NCBI GenBank assembly: GCA_965230225.1
Contig: CBDDKM010000008.1
Span: 124,001-188,000, forward strand
Origin: CALSMU01 sp965230225
Lineage (GTDB): Bacteria > Bacteroidota > Bacteroidia > Flavobacteriales_D > Parvicellaceae
Direction: 5' to 3'
DNA: 64,000 nucleotides
Both the position numbers and the translations under genes were made by a program. Below, piece after piece: positions 26,881-34,682 of this stretch. The notes under the pieces were generated by a model, which saw only the letters and a program-made list of their open reading frames with translations, did not search any database and had not been told where the DNA came from. How positions within the stretch are numbered: the first letter of the stretch is position 1; each line of letters starts with the position of its first letter.

Positions 26881-27472
26881 ACCAACTATTCGGCAAGTAA
26901 AAGAAGTACTTGCTCTTAAAAAATATCGATTCTTCGATGGTAGCAACCCTTACGATCTTAACATCATTGGGATTCGTTCTGCCAGTGCCATTAGTAATTT
27001 CTTTAATGAAACGCTTCTAGTCATCTATCGGGACGAGACTAAGGAAATGCATATTGACTATTTCCATTACACCACCAAACCTGGGATCTACTATTTACAA
27101 AACCCACTTCACCCTGATGGTTGCGCTATACTGGCTGAAGGACAGCACCTGGGAGCTTTTAGAAAAAGAAAGCACAGAGGAGTTTATCAAGCTCTTTGTC
27201 AAGCCAAATCACTTCCTTATTATCGTGATGGCAATAAGGATGCTGTTCATGACATTACCGGCAAAGTTCTAAAAGGAAACATTGGATTAAACATTCATCG
27301 GGAATCTCCTTCCATCATCAGCAAAAAGGTAGGAAAATACAGCGCGGGCTGTGGGGTGATACAAGCTCGTTTTGATTACTTCATGTGGCTGATAAATCAA
27401 GGAATCAAGTACTACAGTAATCAATTCTCTTACACTTTACTCAGTGAAAAGGACTTTTATGAAACGGTGTGA
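26873..27472 (+). CDS. L,D-transpeptidase-like protein, paralogue 1
   Basis: 199 aa from ATG 26873; a longer frame opening at 26786 overlaps the previous gene by 95 bases and is rejected. The motif NIHRES followed by KYSAGCGVIQ resembles the catalytic His...Ser-x-Gly-Cys signature of L,D-transpeptidases (YkuD), which act on peptidoglycan. Overall similarity to YkuD outside the motif is weak. It is related along its length to the next gene (LNI.GIRS near the start, TT.PG.Y.L.NP.., AEGQHLG/AAGQYLD). Four-base overlap with the next gene. Confidence 0.6.
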   Translation: MFKPTIRQVKEVLALKKYRFFDGSNPYDLNIIGIRSASAISNFFNETLLVIYRDETKEMHIDYFHYTTKPGIYYLQNPLHPDGCAILAEGQHLGAFRKRKHRGVYQALCQAKSLPYYRDGNKDAVHDITGKVLKGNIGLNIHRESPSIISKKVGKYSAGCGVIQARFDYFMWLINQGIKYYSNQFSYTLLSEKDFYETV

Positions 27473-28164
27473 TCGCTCGGTTAAAACATATCGCTAAGCG
27501 AAACAATTTTTTCATCTATACCAAACCATATCAGTTGAACATCTGGGGAGTTCGCTCGAAAAGCATCATTCCCAATCAATTCGATGATGAAATCCATGTA
27601 TTCTTTACCACTGACGATGGATTTCTAAAGTCCTGGAAGCATTATGTATTTCCGTGCACCACTGACCCTGGGACCTATTGGTTAAAGAATCCCATGTCTC
27701 CCAAAGGAACAGCCATGTTAGCTGCAGGTCAATATTTAGATACTTATAAGATGGACTTGCATCGGAACAAGTATAAGGCTCTCTGTCAACGCTTGGAAAA
27801 GGTGAAAGTGATTCGGGATTACAACCGAAATGCTGTGCTAGATTTCTATAATGGCACTCCGGATTATGGAATGTTCGGAATTAACATTCACAGAGCCAAC
27901 AGATCCGGAACGACTTACAAAGTGGACAATCATTCTGCTGGGTGTCAGGTGTTTCAAAAGGTGGAAGACTTTGAGTTGTTCATGAAGCTCTGTGACATGC
28001 ACCGAAAGCTCTATGGCAACAGGTTCTCCTACACCTTGATTGATAAAAGAATGGAGAGTCGAAAAACCATCAAGAAGGTGGTGCTTGGAATAGTAGGATT
28101 AAGTGCCATTTCCCTTGGAACCATCTGGATCATGAACCAGCAACAAGAACTAATTAAAACCTAA
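27469..28164 (+). CDS. L,D-transpeptidase-like protein, paralogue 2, with C-terminal membrane helix
   Basis: 231 aa from a GTG start that overlaps the stop of paralogue 1 (GTGA). It shares NIHRAN followed by DNHSAGCQVFQ, the presumed catalytic His and Cys. It differs by a C-terminal membrane helix (about 205-224, VVLGIVGLSAISLGTIWI). Two tandem copies, one soluble and one anchored, suggest distinct roles in wall cutting or modification. The enzyme class is tentative. Confidence 0.6.
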   Translation: MIARLKHIAKRNNFFIYTKPYQLNIWGVRSKSIIPNQFDDEIHVFFTTDDGFLKSWKHYVFPCTTDPGTYWLKNPMSPKGTAMLAAGQYLDTYKMDLHRNKYKALCQRLEKVKVIRDYNRNAVLDFYNGTPDYGMFGINIHRANRSGTTYKVDNHSAGCQVFQKVEDFELFMKLCDMHRKLYGNRFSYTLIDKRMESRKTIKKVVLGIVGLSAISLGTIWIMNQQQELIKT

Positions 28165-28168
28165 AACC

Positions 28169-28543
28169 ATGAAAAACATTAAAAAAGAGTTTCCCAGAAG
28201 GTGTGAGCAGTGCATTGTTTCCATTGAAGGGAAAAGAAGTGACGCCCGATTTTGTTCCAGTACATGTCGTTCTAAAAGCTACCGACAGCGATTAAAGAAA
28301 TGGAAAAACGCCATTGGTCAAGTCTTTTCCATTAAGGACCAGAAAACCAACAAAATTGAACATCACCGATTGACTTTCATTCTGGCTTTCATCAGCTTCA
28401 TTGGAAGCATTGGGTTCTACATAGGTGTACTTCACAAAGTATACTCTGATGATCCAATCTCTACCCATCAGTTGGAACAAGTGGTTAAGGATCATGAGGT
28501 ATTGGAACAACGTATTGAAGTTTTGGAGAACCAGAGTGAGTAA
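28169..28543 (+). CDS. Zinc-ribbon, membrane helix and coiled-coil protein
   Basis: 124 aa. Cys12, Cys15, Cys29 and Cys33 (RRCEQC, FCSSTC) form a probable zinc-binding ribbon. A membrane helix lies at about 64-84 and a short coiled coil at the end (VVKDHEVLEQRIEVLENQ). It follows the leader motif AAAACCTAAAACC directly before the ATG. Its stop overlaps the start of the methylase-ATPase gene by one base. Function unknown; the ribbon could contact DNA. Confidence 0.6.
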   Translation: MKNIKKEFPRRCEQCIVSIEGKRSDARFCSSTCRSKSYRQRLKKWKNAIGQVFSIKDQKTNKIEHHRLTFILAFISFIGSIGFYIGVLHKVYSDDPISTHQLEQVVKDHEVLEQRIEVLENQSE

Positions 28544-30312
28544 TGTCTCTGTCAGGCACATATCAACGACAACTCAAGACGCCCATTGGTTACTATGGAG
28601 GTAAGCAGAACCTGCTCAAAGAAATCATCCCTCTTATTCCCGAGCACCATACTTATGTAGAGCCATTCTTTGGTGGTGGAGCGGTCTACTTTGGGAAACA
28701 CCCCTCTCCCATGGAAATCATCAATGACCTGAACGACAATGTCATCAATTTCTATTGGGTACTCAAGAACCAGTATAAGGGGTTGATCAAGGAAGTAAAG
28801 GGAACCCTACATTCCCGGTCAACTCAAAAACTTGCCAACAGCATTCTTTATTACCCCAAGTACAAAAACAAGATCAAACGAGCCTGGGCTTTTTGGGTCA
28901 TGTGTACTCAGTCTTACTCTAATGACCCCAGAAAGAATGCAGGATTTGCTTATGATACTTTAGGTAGTACCACTAAAAAAGTTGTTAATGCCAAAGAGAA
29001 CCTGATTTCCAACTTTGGAGAGCGACTTTCAAAAACTCAAGTGGAATGCACTAATGCCATTAAAGTGATTAAGTCCAGGGATTCTAAAGATACCTTCTTC
29101 TACATCGACCCTCCTTATGTAAGTTCAAATTGCGGGAGTTATTCCGGCTATAGCTTAGAAGATTTCAAGCTACTTCTTGATACCCTTTCCTCCATCAAAG
29201 GAAAGTTCTTGTTGAGCAGTTATCCTGAAGAGGTACTGTTGGAATACCGCAAAAAGAAAAAATGGTTTTCTAAAGATTTGGTCAAGCGATTATCAGTCTA
29301 CGGGAAACGCAAAACCGCCAAACACAAAAAGGAGTGCCTAACTGCCAACTACAATTTTATGGACTCTTCCTTTCAATCTTTTAAACCTACTCCAACCGAC
29401 AAACCTAAAAACATGACTATTTCCTTAAACGGTATATCCTCCAAATCCATAGACAACCTTGAAATAAGGTTCATCAATCGGTTTTGCAATCTTCATGGCA
29501 GAATGAAAACTAGAAGGCAGATCAAGCTATTTGTGAATGCTTTGCAAAAAGCAATTTCATCGAAGGAAATCAATCGTTCTTCAACTTACTCTTCCGAAAT
29601 CATGGAGATACAAGACGACCTGATCAAGCTCTATCGTTCTTTTAGTTCTAATCCAGTGATCAAAGTTCAGATCGGTAAAAAGAAGCTTTTGCGCTATCAA
29701 AAGATTGTAGCTGAACACATGGGTTCTTCTTCCTTAAATGGTCCAACCTCTCCTTACCGGAATAAAATCATGAACAGTACAGAGATCATTAAACTTGATT
29801 TTGAAAAACTGGGCTTTAAGAATAAATGGCTTAAACTGGTTGGCGATCCTTCTAAAGGGTTTACAGCAATGGTGTATGGTAAACCAAAAATGGGGAAATC
29901 TTATCTCTGCGTGGATTTTGCAGGATACCTCGCTAGAAACCATGGACAGGTACTTTATGTGGCTCGGGAAGAAGGGATTGATGATACCCTTCAGAAAAAG
30001 CTTAAAGACAAGAAAGTGGCTCATCCTAATTTGTATGTGAGTGACTACCTTCCTAGTTCTCTGTCTGACTTTGATTTTGTATTCCTGGATAGCGTGAATA
30101 AACTGGGGCTTAGCCCCCATCAATTGGAGCAAATCAAAAACAGAAACCCCAACACTTCTTTCATCTACATCTTCCAAACCACCAAGCAAGGGAACTTCCG
30201 TGGAGGAAATGAATTCCAACACGATGTGGACATTGTCATCGAGGTGCCTGAAAAAGGGAAAGCTGTCCAATACGGAAGGTTCAACCAGGGTGGTGAAATC
30301 AACATCTTCTAG
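28543..30312 (+). CDS. DNA adenine methylase joined to a RecA/RadA-like ATPase
   Basis: 589 aa in three parts. Residues 10-275 are a D12-class N6-adenine methylase: GYYGGKQNLL (SAM-binding), YVEPFFGGGA, and the catalytic DPPY at 189-192. SLNG (294-297) leads to a helical middle part (300-392). A second SLNG (397-400) leads to an ATPase (about 410-589) with Walker A GKPKMGKS (446-453) and Walker B FVFLDS (512-517), resembling RadA/KaiC-type ATPases. No packaging ATPase of the FtsK type was found, so this domain may drive DNA handling. Such a fusion is uncommon; the SLNG borders suggest possible cleavage into three proteins. No partner restriction enzyme is adjacent. Confidence 0.75.
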   Translation: MSLSGTYQRQLKTPIGYYGGKQNLLKEIIPLIPEHHTYVEPFFGGGAVYFGKHPSPMEIINDLNDNVINFYWVLKNQYKGLIKEVKGTLHSRSTQKLANSILYYPKYKNKIKRAWAFWVMCTQSYSNDPRKNAGFAYDTLGSTTKKVVNAKENLISNFGERLSKTQVECTNAIKVIKSRDSKDTFFYIDPPYVSSNCGSYSGYSLEDFKLLLDTLSSIKGKFLLSSYPEEVLLEYRKKKKWFSKDLVKRLSVYGKRKTAKHKKECLTANYNFMDSSFQSFKPTPTDKPKNMTISLNGISSKSIDNLEIRFINRFCNLHGRMKTRRQIKLFVNALQKAISSKEINRSSTYSSEIMEIQDDLIKLYRSFSSNPVIKVQIGKKKLLRYQKIVAEHMGSSSLNGPTSPYRNKIMNSTEIIKLDFEKLGFKNKWLKLVGDPSKGFTAMVYGKPKMGKSYLCVDFAGYLARNHGQVLYVAREEGIDDTLQKKLKDKKVAHPNLYVSDYLPSSLSDFDFVFLDSVNKLGLSPHQLEQIKNRNPNTSFIYIFQTTKQGNFRGGNEFQHDVDIVIEVPEKGKAVQYGRFNQGGEINIF

Positions 30313-30331
30313 GGGGATAATCCCCCGATTT
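30312..30331 (+). terminator. G5/C5 hairpin just after the methylase-ATPase stop
   Basis: GGGGG-ATAAT-CCCCC followed by GATTTATTT. A short, strong stem directly at the end of the long operon; probably a terminator or attenuator before the patatin gene. Confidence 0.5.
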
Positions 30332-30406
30332 ATTTAACTAATTCTTAAGAGAATCAAATGCCAATACGTCTTTGAATCTTTTGTCTTTAATCTTAAAATC
30401 TAACAA

Positions 30407-31585
30407 ATGAAAACAAAATATGCATTAGTGCTAAGTGGTGGAGGCTTTAACGGGGCCTTTCAACTTGGAGTGCTCAACTACATTAAAAACCATTGGAAAT
30501 CCATTACTGGTCTTTCCACTCCTCCATTCTTTGATATTGTAGCCGGAGTAAGTGTGGGCGCTTTAAATGGAGCCATGATTGCCATGAACAAATGGCAGGA
30601 GTTGGAGGATCTATGGTTAAAACAAATAGCCAAAAATGGTGTTCAGGAAATTTATGTCTCAGAATTAATTGATACTTCACCTACCAAGGATAAATTGAGT
30701 TTTAAGCCAGATATCTCTTCTATTCTAAAAAGGTTAAAGCCTTCAGTTAACCTAGATCTAAATTGGCGTAAAAAGCTAAAAATGGTCTTTTCTAAAAAGC
30801 ATAGAAAAACCATTCTCAAAGAACTTCTTCAACAGGTGATCAGTGAGTTAAAGGTTTCCTTTCCTAAATTCAAATCCATTGCAGACAATGCTCCTTTGAG
30901 AAAGAAGTTAGAGGTATTGTTGGACCGTGAATTAATCCCACAGACCAAATACCTCTGTGGTTTTGTTTCATTGGATACCGGGAAGTATCATGGAGTGCTT
31001 CATGATCAATTTGATTCCAACGAGGATTTTATTCGTGGAGTACTGGCTTCTACCTCTATGCCCATTGTCTGGTCTCCTGTGGAGGACATTGCTTATACTT
31101 CGTCTGAAGAAAAAGTGATCAGTAAAAACAACATTGATGGAGGAATCAAAAACGTATCACCATTGGGTGACGTAATTAAATTAATCAATGAAGATCCGGA
31201 AGACTGTAGGTACCAAATCATCGTGATCAATTGTCATAGTGGAATTCATGAGTATGTAGATTATTCTAACAAGAGCATTGCTGCCATAGCTTATCGATCA
31301 GTCTATGAGTTCGCCACAGCTGAAATCTTCAACAACGATGTAGCTCATTTTCTAAAAGTGAATGATTTAATCAGGCAGGCCAAAGCTTGGGACAAAGACA
31401 TCGCTTTATTTAGTTCTTTAGGGGATCAAGAACTAAAGTCATTTGAAGCCATTGTCATCAATCCAGAGCCTGGTGTTTTGGGAAATAGTCTGCTGGCTAA
31501 TCATACTTTGATCAATTCTAGATTTGATCATGGGGCCTCACAGGCAGAAAAAGCATTCGAATCACCTAAAAATACTGGCAAATAG
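30407..31585 (+). CDS. Patatin-like phospholipase
   Basis: 392 aa. The oxyanion motif LSGGGFNGAFQLGVL (residues 8-22), the nucleophile elbow GVSVG (Ser in FDIVAGVSVGALNGA, near residue 48), and the catalytic Asp in IDGGIKNVSPLGD are all present, so an active Ser-Asp lipid acyl hydrolase is expected. There is no signal peptide, so it acts inside the cell unless exported with a particle. A 95-base gap with a hairpin separates it from the operon upstream. In a mobile element it may act on membrane lipids at entry or release, or as a defence effector. Its neighbours favour the first idea. Confidence 0.85.
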   Translation: MKTKYALVLSGGGFNGAFQLGVLNYIKNHWKSITGLSTPPFFDIVAGVSVGALNGAMIAMNKWQELEDLWLKQIAKNGVQEIYVSELIDTSPTKDKLSFKPDISSILKRLKPSVNLDLNWRKKLKMVFSKKHRKTILKELLQQVISELKVSFPKFKSIADNAPLRKKLEVLLDRELIPQTKYLCGFVSLDTGKYHGVLHDQFDSNEDFIRGVLASTSMPIVWSPVEDIAYTSSEEKVISKNNIDGGIKNVSPLGDVIKLINEDPEDCRYQIIVINCHSGIHEYVDYSNKSIAAIAYRSVYEFATAEIFNNDVAHFLKVNDLIRQAKAWDKDIALFSSLGDQELKSFEAIVINPEPGVLGNSLLANHTLINSRFDHGASQAEKAFESPKNTGK

Positions 31586-31589
31586 TTAA

Positions 31590-31602
31590 AACTGGACCAG
31601 TT
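31590..31602. promoter_or_regulatory. Palindrome AACTGG-A-CCAGTT upstream of the integrase pair
   Basis: Perfect 6-base arms around one base, 16 bases before the small DNA-binding gene. It shares GACCAGT(G/T)GTT with the inverted repeat at 17537-17566, which suggests the same regulator binds both. Confidence 0.5.
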
Positions 31603-31617
31603 GTTGACGCATCACTC

Positions 31618-31974
31618 ATGAATCAATTAATCATCGAATACATGGATTTAGCTGAGGTTAGAGCATTATTGAATTACAAAGACCTAAGGTCGGTTCAAAA
31701 ATGGTGCGCTAAGCAGGGTATCATGATATTAAAGGTTGGTGGAGCAATGAAAGTAGCCAAACTTGAATTCCTTCTCTCTTTTTACAAGCCTTTTATTCAG
31801 CACTTGAAAAGTTCCTTCCCAAAAAAATGGAAGGAGCTTTTTCTAGCTTATTTGAATGGGGACGTTAAGTCGGTATTGGACCTTTCTGAAAAGGGCCATT
31901 CCACCACCCCTTTCAACTACAAACCCAAGCATGAATCCGAAAAAGTATTCTTAAACCTATTGAAAGATTTATGA
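31618..31974 (+). CDS. Small DNA-binding (excisionase-like) protein
   Basis: 118 aa; a second ATG at 31639 would shorten it by seven residues. Residues 9-45 have an HTH pattern (LAEVRALLNYKDLRSVQKWC followed by GIMILKVGG), like excisionase-type winged helices. The C-terminal part is helical (PFIQHLKSSFPKKWKELFL). It overlaps the integrase start by four bases, a usual arrangement for a directionality factor and its recombinase. Confidence 0.6.
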   Translation: MNQLIIEYMDLAEVRALLNYKDLRSVQKWCAKQGIMILKVGGAMKVAKLEFLLSFYKPFIQHLKSSFPKKWKELFLAYLNGDVKSVLDLSEKGHSTTPFNYKPKHESEKVFLNLLKDL

Positions 31975-33281
31975 GTAAGCCATTAACCATCAGCAAACGA
32001 GATCAGGTCAGAGGGCTATACACGTTTTGTAACAAGTGTAAAACCCTCACCAAATCTGGTCAGTGCAAGTCGACAGGAAAATCCTTAAAAACTTGTCCTA
32101 ATCCAGAGTCTCATGTATTCAAGGCCATCTTTTCCATTCCTGGATCGGATGGCCGAAAACGTAAAACTCGAGTTTTTGATACCAAAGATGTCAAAGAGGC
32201 CATTAAACTCACTTTAGATTTTGAGAAGGAATTGATGAATCAGGATTACCAAAAGGTTCCTGAACCAGAAACTCCAGTCAAACCTACCAAGCTAATTGAA
32301 TGCATGGCACTTTACATTGGTTACCTCAACAATGAAAACGTTCAAGAACATCAAATCAAGAAACGTTCGTCGGCTCACATTAAAGAGGTTGAACGGTTTT
32401 TAAAGTATTTCTGTTTGGCGATCAAAAAGAACCGTTTAGACCACTCTACTCTTCTCATTTCTCGAGTGGATGATTCCATTGTGGGGATGTTTCATTCATA
32501 CTTGCTGGAGGATTTAGGATACTCCAACAAATCATACAACAAAGCCATGGCTCAGCTCAGGCAGTTCATGAACTGGCTCATTGATAAACATGGCTATACC
32601 CTCTCCAATCCTTTTGCCGAAGTAGCTCGAAAACGAGAGGTTACTGACAAATCAGTCATTACCAAATCGGAAATGGAGGCTTTATTAGCCTCTTTAAGCC
32701 CTGAAAATGGTTGTCAAGAGTTATCTACCGGTGAAAAGAAATACCATTACTTCCCTTGGCTTAAACACGCTTTTCGCTTGGCTTTGGAAACTGGGCTTCG
32801 TAGAGAGGAGTTCATGACACTTAAATTTTCTCAGATTCAGTTAGATGAGCAAGGTAATCCCTCCTACATCACACAAGAGAATTTTAAGGTCAATCGGATC
32901 AAAGGATTAGATGAGTCTTCTGGTAAGGAGGTCAAGGTGATACCGATTACAGCGGGGCTTCTGGATTTGCTTTACGAGTTAGGCTACGTAGATTATGCTG
33001 ATTCTGACCTCTTTTTGATTGACCCTTTTTCGAAAGTGACTCGTAGGACCATGATTAACCAAGTTTCAAAATCATTTTCACATTATTGGAAAAAGCTTGG
33101 TTCTGAGAAGAATTTACAGCTTAAACACCTTCGTAAAACTTACATTTCTCAACTTGCTAAGGTTTATGGGAATAAGGCTTCCATTATTACCTCCCACTCC
33201 ACTCTGGATGTCATGAAGAAGCATTACATCAATCAAGGGGTGGTGAGTGAGATGGTGAAAGGGTTTAGGGTGTTTGGATAA
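31971..33281 (+). CDS. Tyrosine recombinase (integrase) with N-terminal zinc-ribbon-like part
   Basis: 436 aa. Residues 20-42 hold four cysteines (Cys20, 23, 32, 42) that may bind zinc, followed by an arm-binding-type region. A SAM-like core-binding domain spans 105-225. The catalytic domain shows Arg277 (ETGLRREE), Arg388 in LKHLRKT (the usual His of HxxR is Lys385), His409 (SHSTLD) and the nucleophile Tyr419 (KKHYIN). It cuts and joins DNA to insert or excise the element. It lies at the right end of the virus-like module, as expected, directly after its small DNA-binding partner. Confidence 0.85.
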   Translation: MSKPLTISKRDQVRGLYTFCNKCKTLTKSGQCKSTGKSLKTCPNPESHVFKAIFSIPGSDGRKRKTRVFDTKDVKEAIKLTLDFEKELMNQDYQKVPEPETPVKPTKLIECMALYIGYLNNENVQEHQIKKRSSAHIKEVERFLKYFCLAIKKNRLDHSTLLISRVDDSIVGMFHSYLLEDLGYSNKSYNKAMAQLRQFMNWLIDKHGYTLSNPFAEVARKREVTDKSVITKSEMEALLASLSPENGCQELSTGEKKYHYFPWLKHAFRLALETGLRREEFMTLKFSQIQLDEQGNPSYITQENFKVNRIKGLDESSGKEVKVIPITAGLLDLLYELGYVDYADSDLFLIDPFSKVTRRTMINQVSKSFSHYWKKLGSEKNLQLKHLRKTYISQLAKVYGNKASIITSHSTLDVMKKHYINQGVVSEMVKGFRVFG

Positions 33282-33293
33282 ACAAAAAACATT

Positions 33294-33518
33294 CTACTTT
33301 CTTCCTAACACTTTATCCACTTCTTCTACTATATCACTACCAAATGATTTGTACTTATCTGAAGGCACTACCTTTGTTCCAGATACATCTGGAAAGTATC
33401 CAAAATCAACACTAATAGATTGGGAATCATGATTAAGATACTCTTCTTGGTTTAATTCATGACCTATTAGTGTTTCTCCATTTCCAAGAGTAATTGTTAT
33501 CTCATTTTTCTTTGTCAT
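33294..33518 (-). CDS. Small hypothetical protein
   Basis: 74 aa, beginning with a beta hairpin (KNEITITLGNGETLIGHEL). Acidic overall, no recognised family. It overlaps the upstream gene (33502-33831) by 17 bases and is read with it. The stop lies 12 bases from the end of the convergent integrase gene. Confidence 0.55.
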   Translation of the reverse strand: MTKKNEITITLGNGETLIGHELNQEEYLNHDSQSISVDFGYFPDVSGTKVVPSDKYKSFGSDIVEEVDKVLGRK

Positions 33519-33831
33519 AATTTTTATTGTTTAAGAATTTATCAATTTTGTTCCAGAATATTGACTTTCTGTCCAGCATTTCTTTGGGTAAGACAAACCA
33601 TACCGGAACTCCTCTTGAGACAGGCATTCCCTTACATTCAATTTCTTCACTAACTTTATTGGGAGTACTCCACTCTCTTTTAGATATTTTCCATCTTATT
33701 CCTATAACTTCTTCTCCATCCCAATTTAATTTTGCGATAGAAATTGATTCCTCTCCAGCATCTAGAATAGTCTCTACATTACTTACAGAGTCACGTGGGC
33801 TAACTACAAGATTTGGGGCTTTGTATATCAT
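33502..33831 (-). CDS. Small hypothetical protein
   Basis: 109 aa. Mixed alpha/beta with strands (ESISIAKLNWDGEEVIGIRW) and a C-terminal helix (MLDRKSIFWNKIDKFLNNKN). No family was recognised. It forms a two-gene unit with 33294-33518 and lies downstream of an anchored nuclease gene. It could be an accessory or immunity protein, which is speculation from position. Confidence 0.5.
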   Translation of the reverse strand: MIYKAPNLVVSPRDSVSNVETILDAGEESISIAKLNWDGEEVIGIRWKISKREWSTPNKVSEEIECKGMPVSRGVPVWFVLPKEMLDRKSIFWNKIDKFLNNKNYDKEK

Positions 33832-33888
33832 ATCATCAATTTAATCCAATTTGAATTTAATCAAGATTATAGTTCAAATTAAACATTT

Positions 33889-33923
33889 GGGTAATTCTAC
33901 CCTGAAATTTGGTAGAATTACCC
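33889..33923. repeat. Perfect 13-bp inverted repeat GGGTAATTCTACC / GGTAGAATTACCC
   Basis: The arms are separated by nine bases. It lies between the stop of the leftward nuclease gene and the start of the leftward pair at 33831. A terminator or operator is possible; no T-run follows on the minus strand. Related pieces (TACCCTAAT, TACCCTCAAT) occur in the control region at 34780-34910. Confidence 0.65.
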
Positions 33924-33950
33924 TTTGATAAAATAACAGTTAGAATAGAC

Positions 33951-34682
33951 TTAAGTTAACGAATACTCTTTTAGGTTCAAAAACAGCTCTTTTTGAGGGT
34001 ATTTTCTTTTGAACTGAGATAGTTCATCCCTTCTTACAATATGACTTTTCATTTCTTTCAGAGGAACTATATAAACTTCATTCGGTGAATTAGGAGGGCC
34101 ACCTACACCGATTGCAACAAATACCTTCTCTCGAGATATACTTGCAAATTTCTTGTACCTTTTAATCTGTTGCTCTTTGAATTCCAATTGATTCTTGTAA
34201 AATCCACCTCTATACTTACATTCCACATGAAATTTAAAGGTTCTATTCATTCCCTTCTTTCTAAAACCCAATTTCAAATCAGGGTTTAAACTGCTAAGTG
34301 CATACCTACCCTTATGATACTTGTCACCACTCCAATCCAAATAACTAAAGTACTTTGGGTTAAATTTCTCGATAATATAGTTTTCGAATTCTCTACCCTT
34401 CTCCTCTATTGTGTAATTTAAAAGGTCACTACCATATTTCCCTTGGTCTTCAAATTCTTTATTGGCCAAATCTATCGCAGTTTTAAGATCAAATTCTTTT
34501 CTCTTCTCAACGGCCTTTTTCAAACTAATCTCTTTTTCAAATAACCATTCAAAAGCTAAGAACCATTTTTCGATTCTTTTCGATTTTACTTTTTCATAGA
34601 GGTTTGGGCTCCATTGCTTGAAAACATACCAAAGAACAAGCAGTGCAAAAATGAAATATATGATCTGATATAGTCTATACAT
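33951..34682 (-). CDS. Membrane-anchored PD-(D/E)XK nuclease-like protein
   Basis: 243 aa. A membrane helix at residues 7-22 (IIYFIFALLVLWYVFKQW) leads to a charged helical region, then a restriction-endonuclease-like core: Glu in GREFENYIIEKF, Asp in SSLNPDLKLGF, and ExK in KFHVECKYRGG. This E...D...ExK order is the active-site signature of PD-(D/E)XK nucleases. The final part holds strands (EKVFVAIGVGG, EVYIVPLKEM). It is divergent from the dnd operon across a shared 386-base control region. It may be a defence nuclease, perhaps acting with the phosphorothioation genes. Confidence 0.65.
   Translation of the reverse strand: MYRLYQIIYFIFALLVLWYVFKQWSPNLYEKVKSKRIEKWFLAFEWLFEKEISLKKAVEKRKEFDLKTAIDLANKEFEDQGKYGSDLLNYTIEEKGREFENYIIEKFNPKYFSYLDWSGDKYHKGRYALSSLNPDLKLGFRKKGMNRTFKFHVECKYRGGFYKNQLEFKEQQIKRYKKFASISREKVFVAIGVGGPPNSPNEVYIVPLKEMKSHIVRRDELSQFKRKYPQKELFLNLKEYSLT

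Larger units (their letters stand above)
16533..33281. mobile_element. Integrated tailless-virus-like element (limits approximate)
   Basis: Grouped from gene content: regulators and operators at the left, one long rightward operon of structural-type, wall-acting and lipid-acting proteins, a methylase-ATPase, a patatin and an integrase at the right. No tail, portal, terminase, relaxase or type IV secretion gene was recognised. No replication protein was recognised either. Exact ends were not found. The left limit may be 15.9 or 17.4 kb, and the element may include the defence genes up to 42.1 kb. Confidence 0.55.
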
